A stretch of 64,000 nucleotides of DNA from Atrina japonica (taxonomy: Eukaryota; Mollusca; Bivalvia; Pterioida; Pinnidae). How positions within the stretch are numbered: position 1 is the first letter of the stretch; each line of letters starts with the position of its first letter. This document shows, one piece after another, positions 34,902 to 46,171 of the stretch. The position numbers and the translations under genes were made by a program. The stretch spans positions 186,001 through 250,000 of the forward strand of contig BROG01000368.1 in assembly GCA_030159075.1 (NCBI GenBank), read 5' to 3'. The notes under the pieces are model-generated. The model was not told the origin of the DNA. It was given only the letters and a program-made list of their open reading frames with translations, and did no database searches.

Positions 34902-37131
34902 AGTTGAGAGAGATCGATCTAAATATGATACAGATAAAATATATGATTTAAACTTTTCAATTAAAAATAAACAAGATATTTCAAAATTGATTAATATTCA
35001 AATTTAGATAAAAAATAATTAAAAAGCAATATTTCACATATTCAGACTTAAACACTTAAATGGTTAATTTAAAATTATCTTATGTTTTAAAATATTTAGT
35101 ATTTTAATATCCGTGATATTAATTGTAGGTGATATATATATACATGTATCTAATACAGGTCAAAAGTACACTTATTTGAACTTAAATCATCATGTGATCA
35201 CTATGACCCAGTTTTGTAGCACACCCCCCTCCCACACATTTTGGATACATTTCATCTGGGCCTGTTTAATCACCACACAAAGGTAGGTAGGGCTGGAAAA
35301 CTGCTGAAAGTTATAAACTGTAAACTGATATGTATAACTCAATAGACCAATATAAGGTCACAGATGACTAAAATAAGCTGTTTGTACTTTGACTGTTTGT
35401 TATTTTAAAGTCATTCAAAATAACATACAAGTTTCGAGAAAGGTTTACAGATTTAAGACTGGGGTAGAAGCCAGTGTTTGCTTGTCCTTGGTTTAATCAC
35501 ATTTACAAGTAGTTAACTTCACTATAGTTTCATAAGATGAAGTATATTTCTATTTGATTACCAGGGTACTACAAGTTCTACAGAGAAATTGACAGAGTTA
35601 AAATGATATACTGTTATTTTTAGATATAATCCAAATGAATAATATGATCTCTAAATGGAAGTTTTTGACTTTGGTTGGAACATAACAATACCATCATTAC
35701 AAATTTACTGCCAGTGGCATTTTGTTTTGAATTTTGAAACAGATCATACTAACCTGACAGGTATCTAGGCCAAGTGCATTTCAGGTAAGCATCTTACCTG
35801 TAAAAAATAGGAAGTGTTCTTTTATGGGTGACTAACTGACATCAATAGAAGGGGAGACCTTTGTGAACAGTGAAACTGACAAATGGTGTCGGAAACTAAA
35901 ACCCCATCAAATTGTTCTGTTGTTCTCTCCGTTAGCACGTAGGTTTGAAGGTACTTTTATTGTACTAGTCGACATTTTTCAGCAAAGTAATCAGTGTAGC
36001 TCCTACTCTACATATAATAAATATATCTTGCTCCCTCTCTTCCTACAGATTAACACAAAATATGTTCATCTTTATAGGTTACAGGTAAGGTATGTGATGA
36101 TAGTGATCATATTTTGTATTTAGGAAACAGTAATACTACAAACAATGGTATAATTAACACATTTCTATGCATGAACTTTTTTGGGGCGTATATTTTCTTA
36201 GTTTTTCATGTTTTTATGATGAATCTCAGGATAAATTATTAGGGGCACAAGAGGGGTCATGTCAAATCAGACAAATTTGAGCCAGTCAGTAAGTTGGTCA
36301 TAATAGCGAGGTTCCATGGTATTTTTTTCTTTTTGTGAGAGTCTTATTGTTTATATAACAACCAAAAAACATGGCCAAACTTGAGGATCAATACTAAGAT
36401 ATCTAAAAAAGATATTTCAATGGACAGAATCTTCATCAATCTCTTTTAAATGTCTTCTCTGTACTAGACATGCGGGACAATTTACAGAGAAAGTTTTCTT
36501 AATGTGCCTCTTATAACCCAAAAGATGAAGGATGGTTGATATCCCAATCTAAAAAGTTACACCATAATTTCTGTGGGTTAGCCAATATTTTGACATTTGC
36601 ATTTAATCATGTACTAATCTTGTTGAACTGTATGATAGGTCAATGACAACATGACCTTGAACTTCACCTACCTAACCCTGATGACATATCATTTCACAAA
36701 CTTATGGTTTACCTTATTTTTTTTTTTTGTCCCTCAGTGGTGATATTGAAAACCAGGAAGAGAAACATATTGTTTCTGTTTATTTTTTCTTTGCAATGTT
36801 ATTATTTCCGTCAATTTTCATCAAATATTAGATGAGATCTGTTGTGGCCAACATTCAGGTGTATTTGCCAGAGTAATGGGACTTAAAAGTCTTCACAAGT
36901 GACTTACCTCTTAGGGACATAGTGTTTCTAAAACATGTCTTGTTCTTCCCTGCACCTAACTTTCATATTACCGAGACATAGATTAAGATTTTTTTTTTAC
37001 TTTTTAAGAACTAAAAAAACTACAAGGTATTCCTATCAAATACTGTACAATTCAGTTTTCATATCATATATGTGTTCTAGTTTGTCTTTTAACCATCAGT
37101 AAAATTTGTATCAACAGATTTTTGGTTTGTT
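34902..37131. other. No gene recognised
   Basis: About 2.2 kb of intron 3 without an element that I could delimit. The 86-residue frame at 35863-36123 is not recognised. Confidence 0.4.
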
Positions 37132-37563
37132 TATTGTACCTTAAATTGGGATATTTTGGCAATTGTTTAATTTTGGCCAATTAGGTCACCCTATTTAAAT
37201 TGCCAAAATTAAACCGTCCAAAATATGTACATAATATTCCTACAGGTACTTTTTAAAAATATTTGAGTATTTTTGATGAACAAACAAGGGATTTTTACAA
37301 TGACACTGTGTAAATGTTAATCGTAATTAAGTACTCTGTGACATACCAATTCAAATTTTTCGGTACTTTTTAATATTTTAATATTTCAACCACCTGGAAT
37401 GTTCTATATGGTAATACACAGGTTTGATGGTAGGCCAAATCTAAACATGATATAAAGATAAATGGCCAAAATTTGACTGGCCAAAAAGTAACCAACCCAT
37501 CATTTTATGACCAAAATGGCTAAATTTTAGCGATGCCAGAATATCCCAATTTACGATAATATG
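37132..37563. mobile_element. MITE with TAAATTGGGATATT ends (432 bp)
   Basis: Left CTTAAATTGGGATATTTTGG and right CCAGAATATCCCAATTTACG are inverted over about 22 bp. TGGCCAAAAT words recur inside in both orientations. Non-coding. Confidence 0.8.
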
Positions 37564-37689
37564 GTATGAACATGTCAACATCAGCTATCAAGAAGCAGAA
37601 TTGTTTACAGCAGGTTTCTCTAGTGTGTCTACTCTAAATGAATTTTTCTATACTTCAAAGATATTTATTATAAATTCTTCAAACTATGT

Positions 37690-38790
37690 ACCACTGCCAA
37701 AATTCATAGTACCACATAACCACTGCCAAAACTTGTATGTACTCCATAACAACTGCCAGAATTCATTGTACCAGATATAGACCATTGCCAAAACTTGTAT
37801 TTACTTAATAAGGACTGCCAAAACTTGTATGTACTTCAGAACCACTGCCAGAATTCATAGTACCACATAACCACTGCCAAAATGTGTATGTAGCTTATAT
37901 AAGCACTGTCAAAACGTGTATGTACCTTATATAAGCACTGTCAAAACGTGTATGTACCTTATATAAGCACTGTCAAAACATGTATGTACCTTATATAAGC
38001 ACTGTCAAAACGTGTATGTACTTTATACAAGCACAAAATGTGTATGTACTCCATAACCATTGCCAAAATTCATAGTACACTATAACCACTGTCAAACTAG
38101 TGTGTGTATTCTGTAACCACTGTCAAAACTTGTCTGTACTCTATAACCACTGTCAAAACTTGTGTGTACTCTGTAACCACTGTCAAAACTTGTGTGTACG
38201 CTATAACCACTGTCAAACTTGTGTGTACTCTATAATCACTGTCAAACTTGTATGTGCACTCTATAACCACTGTCAAAACTTGTGTGTATGCTATAACCAC
38301 TGTCAAAACTTGTGTGTGTAGTCTATAACCACTGTCAAACTTGTGTGTATGCTATAACCACTGTCAAAACTTGTGTGTGTGCTCTATAACCACTGTCAAA
38401 ACTTGTGTGTACTCTATAACCACTGTCAAAACTCGTGTGTATGCTATAACCACTGTCAAAACTTGTGTGTGTACTCTATAACTACTGTCAAAAGTTGTGT
38501 GTGTACTCTATAACTACTGTCAAAACTTGTCTGTACTCTATAACCACTGTCAAACTTGTTTGTACTCTATAACCACTGTCAAACTTCTGTGTACTCTATA
38601 ACCACTGTCAAAACTTGTGTGTACTCTAGAACTACTGTCAAAACTTGTTTGTATGCTATAACTGCTGTCAAAACTTGTGTGTACTCTATAACCACTGTCA
38701 AAACTTGTCTGTACTCTATAACCACTGTCAAAACTTGTGTGTACTCTATAACCACTGTCAAACTTGTTTGTACGCTATAACCACTGTAGT
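37690..38790 (+). repeat. 1.1-kb minisatellite, unit about 30 bp
   Basis: Unit CACTGTCAAAACTTGTGTGT plus ACTCTATAAC, with 29- and 32-bp variants (37890-38030: CACTGTCAAAACGTGTATGT plus ACCTTATATAAG). The left third is more diverged (ACTGCCAAAATTCAT). A 30-bp period is divisible by three, so frames stay open on both strands; these are not genes. Confidence 0.95.
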
Positions 38791-39599
38791 TACTCATATT
38801 ACTCTTTCTTCTTTGTTTGTTCTTTATGAACATAAAACTTTTTTCCACAAAATATAATTTTTTGTGCACCTATATTAAAAGAAAATATGCTCTATGTTGT
38901 TGTACTTTCTGTTAGAATGATCAATGCTATTTCCTTTTCATGTTTCTCTTTAGTATAAAAAGTTTACATATATTTTTGGAGATAATTCTTGTGAAAGGAT
39001 TACTAGTGACCCATCCTTTATAACGGAATTTCATTATTTACATATTAACTGGTAAAATTACCATGGATGATTACTCTAACAGAAGTACTTTGGAAGTTAT
39101 AAGACATTGTTTTGACAAAAATTGTTTGTTGATGAAAAAGCCATTACTGAAACATTCCTGTTGGGGAGAGTATATAATTGATACCAGGCGATAATCTCTG
39201 CATGGTTCACAAAACAAAACTTCAAGGTCTGGGTAATACATCACTCCCATAACTTTATGATTCACCAAAGTGCACATTATTTAGGATTTTTTTATATACC
39301 CTCCCACACTACATATTTACAATGCAATGTTTTCCCTTTGACCTGGTGTGATGTGACCCTGACCTTAAGTATTTTCTGCCATATTTTTATCAGATCATGA
39401 ACCAACATATATATGTACATCTGCGATTGAAGTCTGGTTCTTATTATCTCTTATGACAAATACTCATTCTCCCAAACCTTGCAGCTATTTTGGGATTGAC
39501 TCTGAGTCACATTAACACTTTTCTGTACATTTACTCTTAAATCTTGTTCAAAAGTGCAATAACAGAAAAGCACTGGAGTCAAATAAAACATGCATGCAG

Positions 39600-39603
<4 letters not shown>
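38791..39603. other. No gene recognised
   Basis: Unassigned intron sequence. Confidence 0.4.

Positions 39604-39676
<73 letters not shown>
39604..39676. repeat. (CA)n(TA)n microsatellite
   Basis: About 21 CA units followed by about 14 TA units. Confidence 0.95.
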
Positions 39677-39678
<2 letters not shown>

Positions 39679-40303
39679 AGATACTTAATACCATTACAAT
39701 TTTTGTAATAAAATTGTAATGTATTTAAGATATTATTTATGATATTGGCAGTGTGCTGACTTAGTGATTTTGACCACTATTTATCTGTTTACATCTTAGA
39801 TGGGATGCAGCTTTTGAAGTAATGCAGTGAATGATAGATTTCATTTACGGCAATAGAAATATCTTATGATGAAAAAAAAAACAATAATTTTTTTTTTTTT
39901 TTCTGTGAAGAGATTCTTTGAGAGATGGTATTTACCATACTTTTAGTATGTATCAGATCACATACATTGTACATACATGAATGCCAGCATGTTTTCAACT
40001 GAAACCAAATACATTGTACTCAAAATTGCACTTTTTGACTTTTTATTGAAAGAAATTTAATCACTAATTTGATTCACAGAATTTTTATTTTTCTGTACTT
40101 TTCTGACAAACTTTTGTACCATGTCACCTTTAACTCTAAAATGTTGTGAAAGTTTATAAGTACAATGATCTCAGTATTGTAGATGTACTGAGTTCAGCAG
40201 GTGTCTGGTCATGATTTAATTAAAGGGGCATTAGCTGTGCTTTTTTTTCCAAAAATTTTGTTTTTCCTTTTTACAACTTAATTTGATATAAAATAACAAA
40301 AGA

Positions 40304-40307
<4 letters not shown>

Positions 40308-40372
<65 letters not shown>
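40308..40372. repeat. (TA)n within MITE A copy 4
   Basis: About 32 TA units at a site where other copies have ATACAACAACAAA-like sequence. Confidence 0.93.
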
Positions 40373-40375
<3 letters not shown>

Positions 40376-40498
40376 CTAAAAATTCTTAAATCCTTATACA
40401 TTTTGTGAAAATTGCTTGAGATACCCAGGTTTGACACTATTTCACTTGCAATTGATTAACTCAACCCTACTATTTGTGTATGATTACCAAACTGACCT

Positions 40499-40737
40499 GG
40501 GGGGCCTCCGTGGCCGAGTGGTTAGAGCATTGCACTTTAAATCACAAGGCCTCTCACCTCTGGTTCGAATCCCGCTAGGCTAATTTCGAATTCAGTGGGA
40601 AAGTTTGCCAGTTTTCTTGCGGAAGGTCGGTGGTCTTTACCCAGGTAACTGGGGTTTCTCCTCCACCAATAAAAACTGGACGCCATCATATGACTGAAAG
40701 TTTGTTGAGTATGGCGTAAAACAAAAAATCAAATCAA
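40499..40737 (+). mobile_element. tRNA-derived SINE, family 1, best copy
   Basis: The Pol III boxes are intact: A-box TGGCCGAGTGG (40511-40521) and B-box GGTTCGAATCC (40562-40572). Then come CTTGCGGAAGGTCGGTGG, a CTCCACCAATAAAAACTGG block and a tail AAATCAAATCAAA. The target-site duplication is ACCAAACTGACCT (40486) against ACCAAACTGGCCT (40738), 12 of 13 identical. It is not a tRNA gene because the 3' side cannot pair with the acceptor stem GCCTCCG. Confidence 0.92.
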
Positions 40738-40936
40738 ACCAAACTGGCCTTGACATTATTTTCACAAAATGTATAAGAATATTAGATTTCTTATGCCTAT
40801 GTATAGCTCTTATTTGTTATTGCACATCATGTACAAGAAGTAAAAGAAGCAAAATTTGAAATAATATTTTTTGGTAAACACAGCTAATGTCCCTTTAAGT
40901 ACAGTTACATTATCTTGCAACTGATATTTCAGAGCC

Positions 40937-41138
<202 letters not shown>

Positions 41139-41140
<2 letters not shown>

Positions 41141-41703
41141 CCAATGTGTGATGTATGTTATGTGTGTTCCATAGTATCAACATTTGATTTATAATGAAGA
41201 AAATGATATTTTTTTACGAAAATAAATTACGAAAAGAAAACCACAAAATATTATTATGGTACAGGGCTGCTCCAAAAATGACATGTTCTTATTATTGGTT
41301 ATCAAAAGAAGATGTCAGAATTTACCCTCGAATGCATATACACACCACTGCCATAACATGCACACATATTAACACCGCATGTATACCTTTGCTACAATTC
41401 ACAACAACTTGCGCTTATAATATATTTGTGTATTAAACAATATTGTGTAGTATATCCCAAAAGTTAGAGTAGAAATGAAACAATAAAAACATCCTGTTTC
41501 CTCCTGACTGTATAAGGTGTAAATGTTAATTATAATTACTCTGAACTTTAATATCGAGTACAATCTTTAAAAAATAAGTCTGACTGATCTTGATTATGTG
41601 TTTTGTAAAAATGCGTACATATTTATTGGATCACCTTGACATTCTTCATATGTGACTTGTAATTGTTCACACTTAGATTTATTTTGGTTTCTTATACATG
41701 TAT
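41139..41703. other. No gene recognised
   Basis: Unassigned. Confidence 0.4.
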
Positions 41704-41852
41704 ATACAGTGGCACCTTTCAATTTAGACTACCTTAATGACTAACTCAAAGTGGTCTGATAAGTGATGTAGTCTCTTAGGCGAGGTTCTGTATTTATTAA
41801 ATATTTATCAAGACAGAAAACTTGTGGTCTGAAAGGCGAGATTCCACTTTAT
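41704..41852. mobile_element. Palindromic MITE, family B copy 4 (degenerate)
   Basis: TACAGTGGCACCTTTCAATT to AGGCGAGATTCCACTTTATT, with internal GTGGTCTGA repeated twice. Confidence 0.65.
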
Positions 41853-41878
41853 TATGTATTACACAGTGTAGTAATATA

Positions 41879-42530
41879 GGGGACCTCAATGCTGAGTGGA
41901 AAGGGCAACATTTGGAATGTCCAATTTAATTCCTTATCTCAGTATCAACTCTTTAAAATATATTCAGTCATAATGTATTTTTCTTTGTTATATAGTAAAG
42001 TTGTGTATGCCCCTGTGCTAAGTTGAAAGGGCAACACTTGGGGTGTCCAATATTATCCCTTATCTTAAAATCAACACGTAGATGTATGTTCAATTAAATG
42101 AAGTTTTTCTTTGTTATTTATTACAAAGTTATGTATTGGACCTCAGTGTTAAGTGGAAAGGGCAACTCTTGGGGTGTCCAATATTATCTCTTATCTTAAA
42201 ATCAACACTTATATGTATGTTCAATTATAATGTATTTTTTCTTTGTTATTCGTCATAGAAATATGTATTTGGCAATATGTCCGATGCCCGATGTATTTCC
42301 TTACATATTTCCTGTTTGATTATTTTGCTCCATCACAAAGTCTAGTTGGGGACCTCGCTTCCAAGTGGATGAAGCAACACATGGTCCACTGTCCTATCCC
42401 CCATTTAAAAATCAACCCCAAGAAATCTTTCTAGTTATGATATACATTATGTTTTGCTGTATTTTATATTACAAAATTATGTACAAATCCTCAATTCCAA
42501 GTTGCTATGGCAACACTACAAATCATAATA
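41879..42530 (+). repeat. Tandem repeat, unit about 120-130 bp, five decaying copies
   Basis: Units carry GGACCTCAATGCTGAGTGGA, AAGGGCAACA, TTGGGGTGTCCAATATTATC, TATCTTAAAATCAACAC and TTTTTCTTTGTTAT. Units 1-3 (41879, about 42008, about 42130) are close; later ones (about 42350 and 42488) are diverged and one spacer is longer. Confidence 0.85.
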
Positions 42531-43960
42531 TTTCTCATCGTTAGTGGGGTAGGTTTGAACATCATTGAAACCAAAACCTGTTTGGAGGATTTAATTTTGA
42601 AAAATGAAAGCAAAATTTCCAGTGTGAATAATTGAAATGTGGACATACATGAGATTATGGTGATATAGGGCGAATTAAAGACAAGATGAATACACGTATT
42701 CTGTCATAAAAGGGTGAACATTTCTAGTTATTCTGTAGTCTCTTGTGGAAGATTGGTGATCTTTTTCTAGATGTTTTATAGGAAAAACACCGGCTTTGTT
42801 TACAACATGGGCGCAGACATTTTGGACACCCAAAGTTGTGCGGAGGGTAAAATGAGCCCAGCGATCTGATTGGTCATTAAGTGAAAAAATTAGTTTTAAT
42901 AAGTGAAATAAAAGGTGATAAAAAAAAGATACATGAATATTGGTAGTACTTTGGAAATTATAGGGTTGATGGTTGAAAATTTGAAAGGGAGGGGTCATAT
43001 CCTTTGGTGCGGAATACTACGAGTTGTAAACAAGTGAAAATTTGAAGTAAAAAATGCAACGGCAACCTATACTTTTGCAAATTTTGTTATCAAAAATATT
43101 GATCTTCCACCACAGGGTACTTATTTGACCCAGATATAATAAACATGGGAGTGACAGTGACCTGAAGTTTTGTAAATTAGCATTGAGGCCTATGGGAAAA
43201 TATTTGGTGGTGTCTGTCCTGTAACCAAGTTTTGTCTTTCATTTAAATATGGCTGCCAATGTTGAGAAGCATAAAAAAAGTTTACAGGTCTTTAGCTATC
43301 AGAAACTTAAGATGAACTTAAGATGATAGTTCTTCTAATTAATTTGTCTATCTCTTTGGCTGAATGCAGCTGAAGGAGTTTGGATACTTTGTAAAGTTAA
43401 ACTAATTTAAGAAGTCAATGAGTTAATTGGGGTTGGTGAAAGTTAAAAGTGCAAATTCTTGTATAAAGTACACATATTATTCATCAAATACATACTGTAA
43501 TAGGCAGAGACTTCCCTTATTTATATCAAGATATACGGTAGAACTTCAGGAGTCAAACTTCTGTGAGTCAAAGTCCAGAATCCTGATGTTTCAAACTTTT
43601 CTAGGTGGTCCCATGAATTTCAACTCATTGCAGTTTTACTGAACATGTATAATTTCATTTTGTTTTTGTTTTGACATTTCTTTGGTTTTACTGAAAGTAT
43701 TTCTGTATAGATTATTCAACTGGAAGCCCTGAAATACAGTTTCTGAAAGAATAAAATTAATTTTCTAACATAAGTTATATTTAATATTTTTTACATTTCA
43801 TACTAAGAAGATGTTTGTTTAGTGTTCATCATGGGACTGAAATAATTTGAAATATCTATCAAATTCCTTGATCTACATCATAAATTTTTGGCTGATTTAT
43901 ACTTTTCATCTTTTTGTAGCAGTGGTTAAATGGTGTTCCTACTAGCTTAACGAGTGGGGT
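42531..43960. other. No gene recognised
   Basis: The minus-strand 107-residue frame (42675-42998) is not recognised and lacks splice support. Confidence 0.4.
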
Positions 43961-44035
43961 TAACCCTTTAGCTCAATCGGTAGAGCATCAGATTTGTAAT
44001 CCTTGGTCCAATTTCAAACAGAGACAGTTATTTGT
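43961..44035 (+). mobile_element. tRNA-like head fragment just upstream of exon 4
   Basis: CCTTTAGCTCAATCGGTAGAG looks like a tRNA 5' half and GGTCCAATTTC like a decayed B-box. It ends about 110 bp before the exon 4 acceptor. Probably a truncated SINE. Confidence 0.5.
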
Positions 44036-44145
44036 CTCTGTGACATTTTCATACACAGTGTACAAAGAATGATTTCATTCTATTAGCATTCTAAAATCAT
44101 TAATATTTGTGTTTTTCTAACAAAAGGTACTTTTATCTTTTACAG

Positions 44146-44262
44146 GTACATTTAAAATCACAATTTATAATGAATGGTGTATGTGTTATATGGCGAGGAT
44201 GGTTAGATTTACAAAGACTGGATGGTGTAGGGTGTGTTGAGTACGATGCCGAGAGAGCAGAG
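44146..44262 (+). CDS. CBFB: CBFB exon 4, residues 96-134
   Basis: Encodes VHLKSQFIMNGVCVIWRGWL, then DLQRLDGVGCVEYDAERAE. The block MNGVCVIW.GW.DLQRLDG.GC is the most conserved part of CBF-beta. Asn105 corresponds to human Asn104, a hot-spot residue for RUNX binding (offset by the one-residue insertion in exon 3). It forms the last strands of the barrel. Acceptor TTTACAG|GTA, strong donor GAG|GTAAGT, phase 0 at both ends. Confidence 0.97.
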
Positions 44263-45272
44263 GTAAGTTACATCATTATTTATAAGTTTCGGGTACATAT
44301 GGGATTGGGTATTAGTGGGTACACCAAATGAACTGCCTTTTATTTCTTTATACCCTTTATAAATTAATCTTTATATATAATTAAATATAAAAGTAAAAAC
44401 AAAGTCAAACTCAGAGTTTGATACTGCAGTAAAAAATTGATGTTTTAATGTTAGTTAACATCATCACTAATAACTGTATATATATTTATGGTAACCCATT
44501 GGCAATATACATGTACACCAGGAGCAGTAGCGGAAAGTCACAGGAAGTACTATATGTATGACAGTCTGTAATTGTACTGTGTACACCTACTAATTCTTAC
44601 ATGGACTTAAAACGTATATTGAAACACTTTTCGATGTTTACAAACATGACTCTGAAACTAGTAAAAAGAATTGGAAATGGAATAGACTAACACATAATCA
44701 ATTAGTTATGAGATTAAACAATAATAAATCACCTTGGATGTCTTTATTAAAATGATATATCTATCTTTAAATCTTGTGTAGTCAAAGGAACGATAATAGA
44801 TTACATTTATATAAAATACAGTGATTTCTATACACATTTAAAATACAGTGATTTCTATACACATTTATCCGGAAATCCGCTTAACCTAGCCTATATACTT
44901 TCTACATAATGGACAAATTGATGACAAAATCATATACATTTTGTAATATGTTTAAGTTTGAAAATCTTTGAATATTTTAGTTTTAAATAGAATAAAAATC
45001 TTAGTGTATTGATACACCATCTTCTGTTTTTACATCAGTGAGGCTTTGCAATTCATGTTTGTAGATTTAAGTATGCTTAAGTAGGTTTTGGAGGTTTTAA
45101 TGAACCTATTATAATTTTCACTTATGTTTAGAGGTTGCCAGCTTTAAGTCTGATCTGAATGAACTTTGATTTTCACTCCTTTGTCTCAAGGTCACATGAC
45201 CCACTTTTGTGATCTCTGGTTATTTGCTGTTTGCTTCTCCTGCAATGTGTGTTTCATGCAGGAAGTTTATGA

Positions 45273-45466
45273 TACTATATAACTGGTAATTTTTTGCCCT
45301 TTTATAACAGAACATAAATTCCCTCCCACTCAAATTTACGCTGAATCACCATTCTCTCATGTCCAGGCGTTGAAAATATTTTTTCTGTCATTTTAAATTC
45401 AGCCTCTCATTTAAGGATGAAAATAGCGAAAACTATACAGGAGTGAAAATTTCCAGATGTACAGTA
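45273..45466. mobile_element. Family C MITE copy 2
   Basis: CTGGTAATTTTTTGCCCTTT to AAATTTCCAGATGTACAGTA, with internal CTCTCAT and AAATAGCGAAAA words, aligning with 31757-31987. Confidence 0.7.
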
Positions 45467-45535
45467 AACTCAATTTCCTCTTAACTTGTACATGGTTAAT
45501 TCTCTATAGATCTTGTTTATAGCCTGTGTAGGCTA

Positions 45536-45715
45536 ATGCAGTAAAAACCGAGGCCCCATGTCACAGTAGGTGTCGGCACATTAAAGAACCCTCACTGCTG
45601 TAAGTGCCGAGGAGCATAGGCCAAAATTTTAAGCCCTTTACTGGCATTTGGTGACGTCTTCATATGAATAAAAGATTCTTGAGTGGGGCATTAAACAACA
45701 ATACAGCAACAATTG
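45536..45715 (+). mobile_element. SINE family 2, 5'-truncated
   Basis: Begins at GCAGTAAAAACCGAGGCCCC and continues CATGTCACAGTAGGTGTCGG, GGCCAAAATTTTAAGCCC, GGTGACGTCTTCATATGAAT and TTGAGTGGGGCATTAAACAA. The best-preserved family 2 body, without the tRNA head. Confidence 0.8.
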
Positions 45716-45843
45716 TAGGCTAAAGCTAAGAGAAACAGGGCATTTCAAGATCCCTGTATCAGGAATTTTGTAGGTAGGACTAGGATTCTTTGACCCATTT
45801 TCTTGCAAAGTCCTATAGTAAATTATATGCTTTATGTTAATTT

Positions 45844-46171
45844 AAAGGGGCATTAGCTATGATAACTCCAAAAATGAATTCGATTTTTTCTACTTTTACT
45901 TCTTGTACTTGATGTACAAAAACAAATAAAAGCTATACACAACAATACAAATCTTTTGTTACTATATATTTTGTGAAAATAAGCCAGGTCCAGTATGGTA
46001 TGCATATACAAATAGTAAGGTTATGTTAATCAATTGCAATTGAAAAAGTGCCATACCTGGGTTTCTCAGGCAATTTTCACAAAATATATAGGAATCTAAG
46101 AATTTATCTCCTTTTTGTTATTGTATTTCATTCTCAGAAGTTTATGAGAAAAATAGAGCTAATGCCCCATT
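45844..46171 (-). mobile_element. MITE family A copy 5
   Basis: TTAAAGGGGCATTAGCTATG to GAGCTAATGCCCCATTAA, with TTAA at both ends. Same orientation as copy 1. Confidence 0.88.

Larger units (their letters stand above)
40222..40898 (+). mobile_element. MITE family A copy 4, carrying a nested SINE
   Basis: TTAAAGGGGCATTAGCTGTG at the left and ACAGCTAATGTCCCTTTAA at the right. The normal 350-bp body is enlarged by a TA run (40308-40372) and by a family 1 SINE inserted at 40499. Confidence 0.9.

Noticed and set aside
37690..38790. CRISPR-like array of 30-bp repeats
   Set aside because: Units are directly tandem without unique spacers, variants are gradual, and the context is an animal intron.
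40499..40580. A tRNA gene
   Set aside because: A- and B-boxes are good, but the 3' side does not pair with the acceptor stem, the sequence continues into a SINE body and tail, and a target-site duplication surrounds the whole.
44550..44800. Possible reverse-transcriptase or endonuclease remnant
   Set aside because: Short phrases look protein-like in shifting frames, but no domain motif could be supported.
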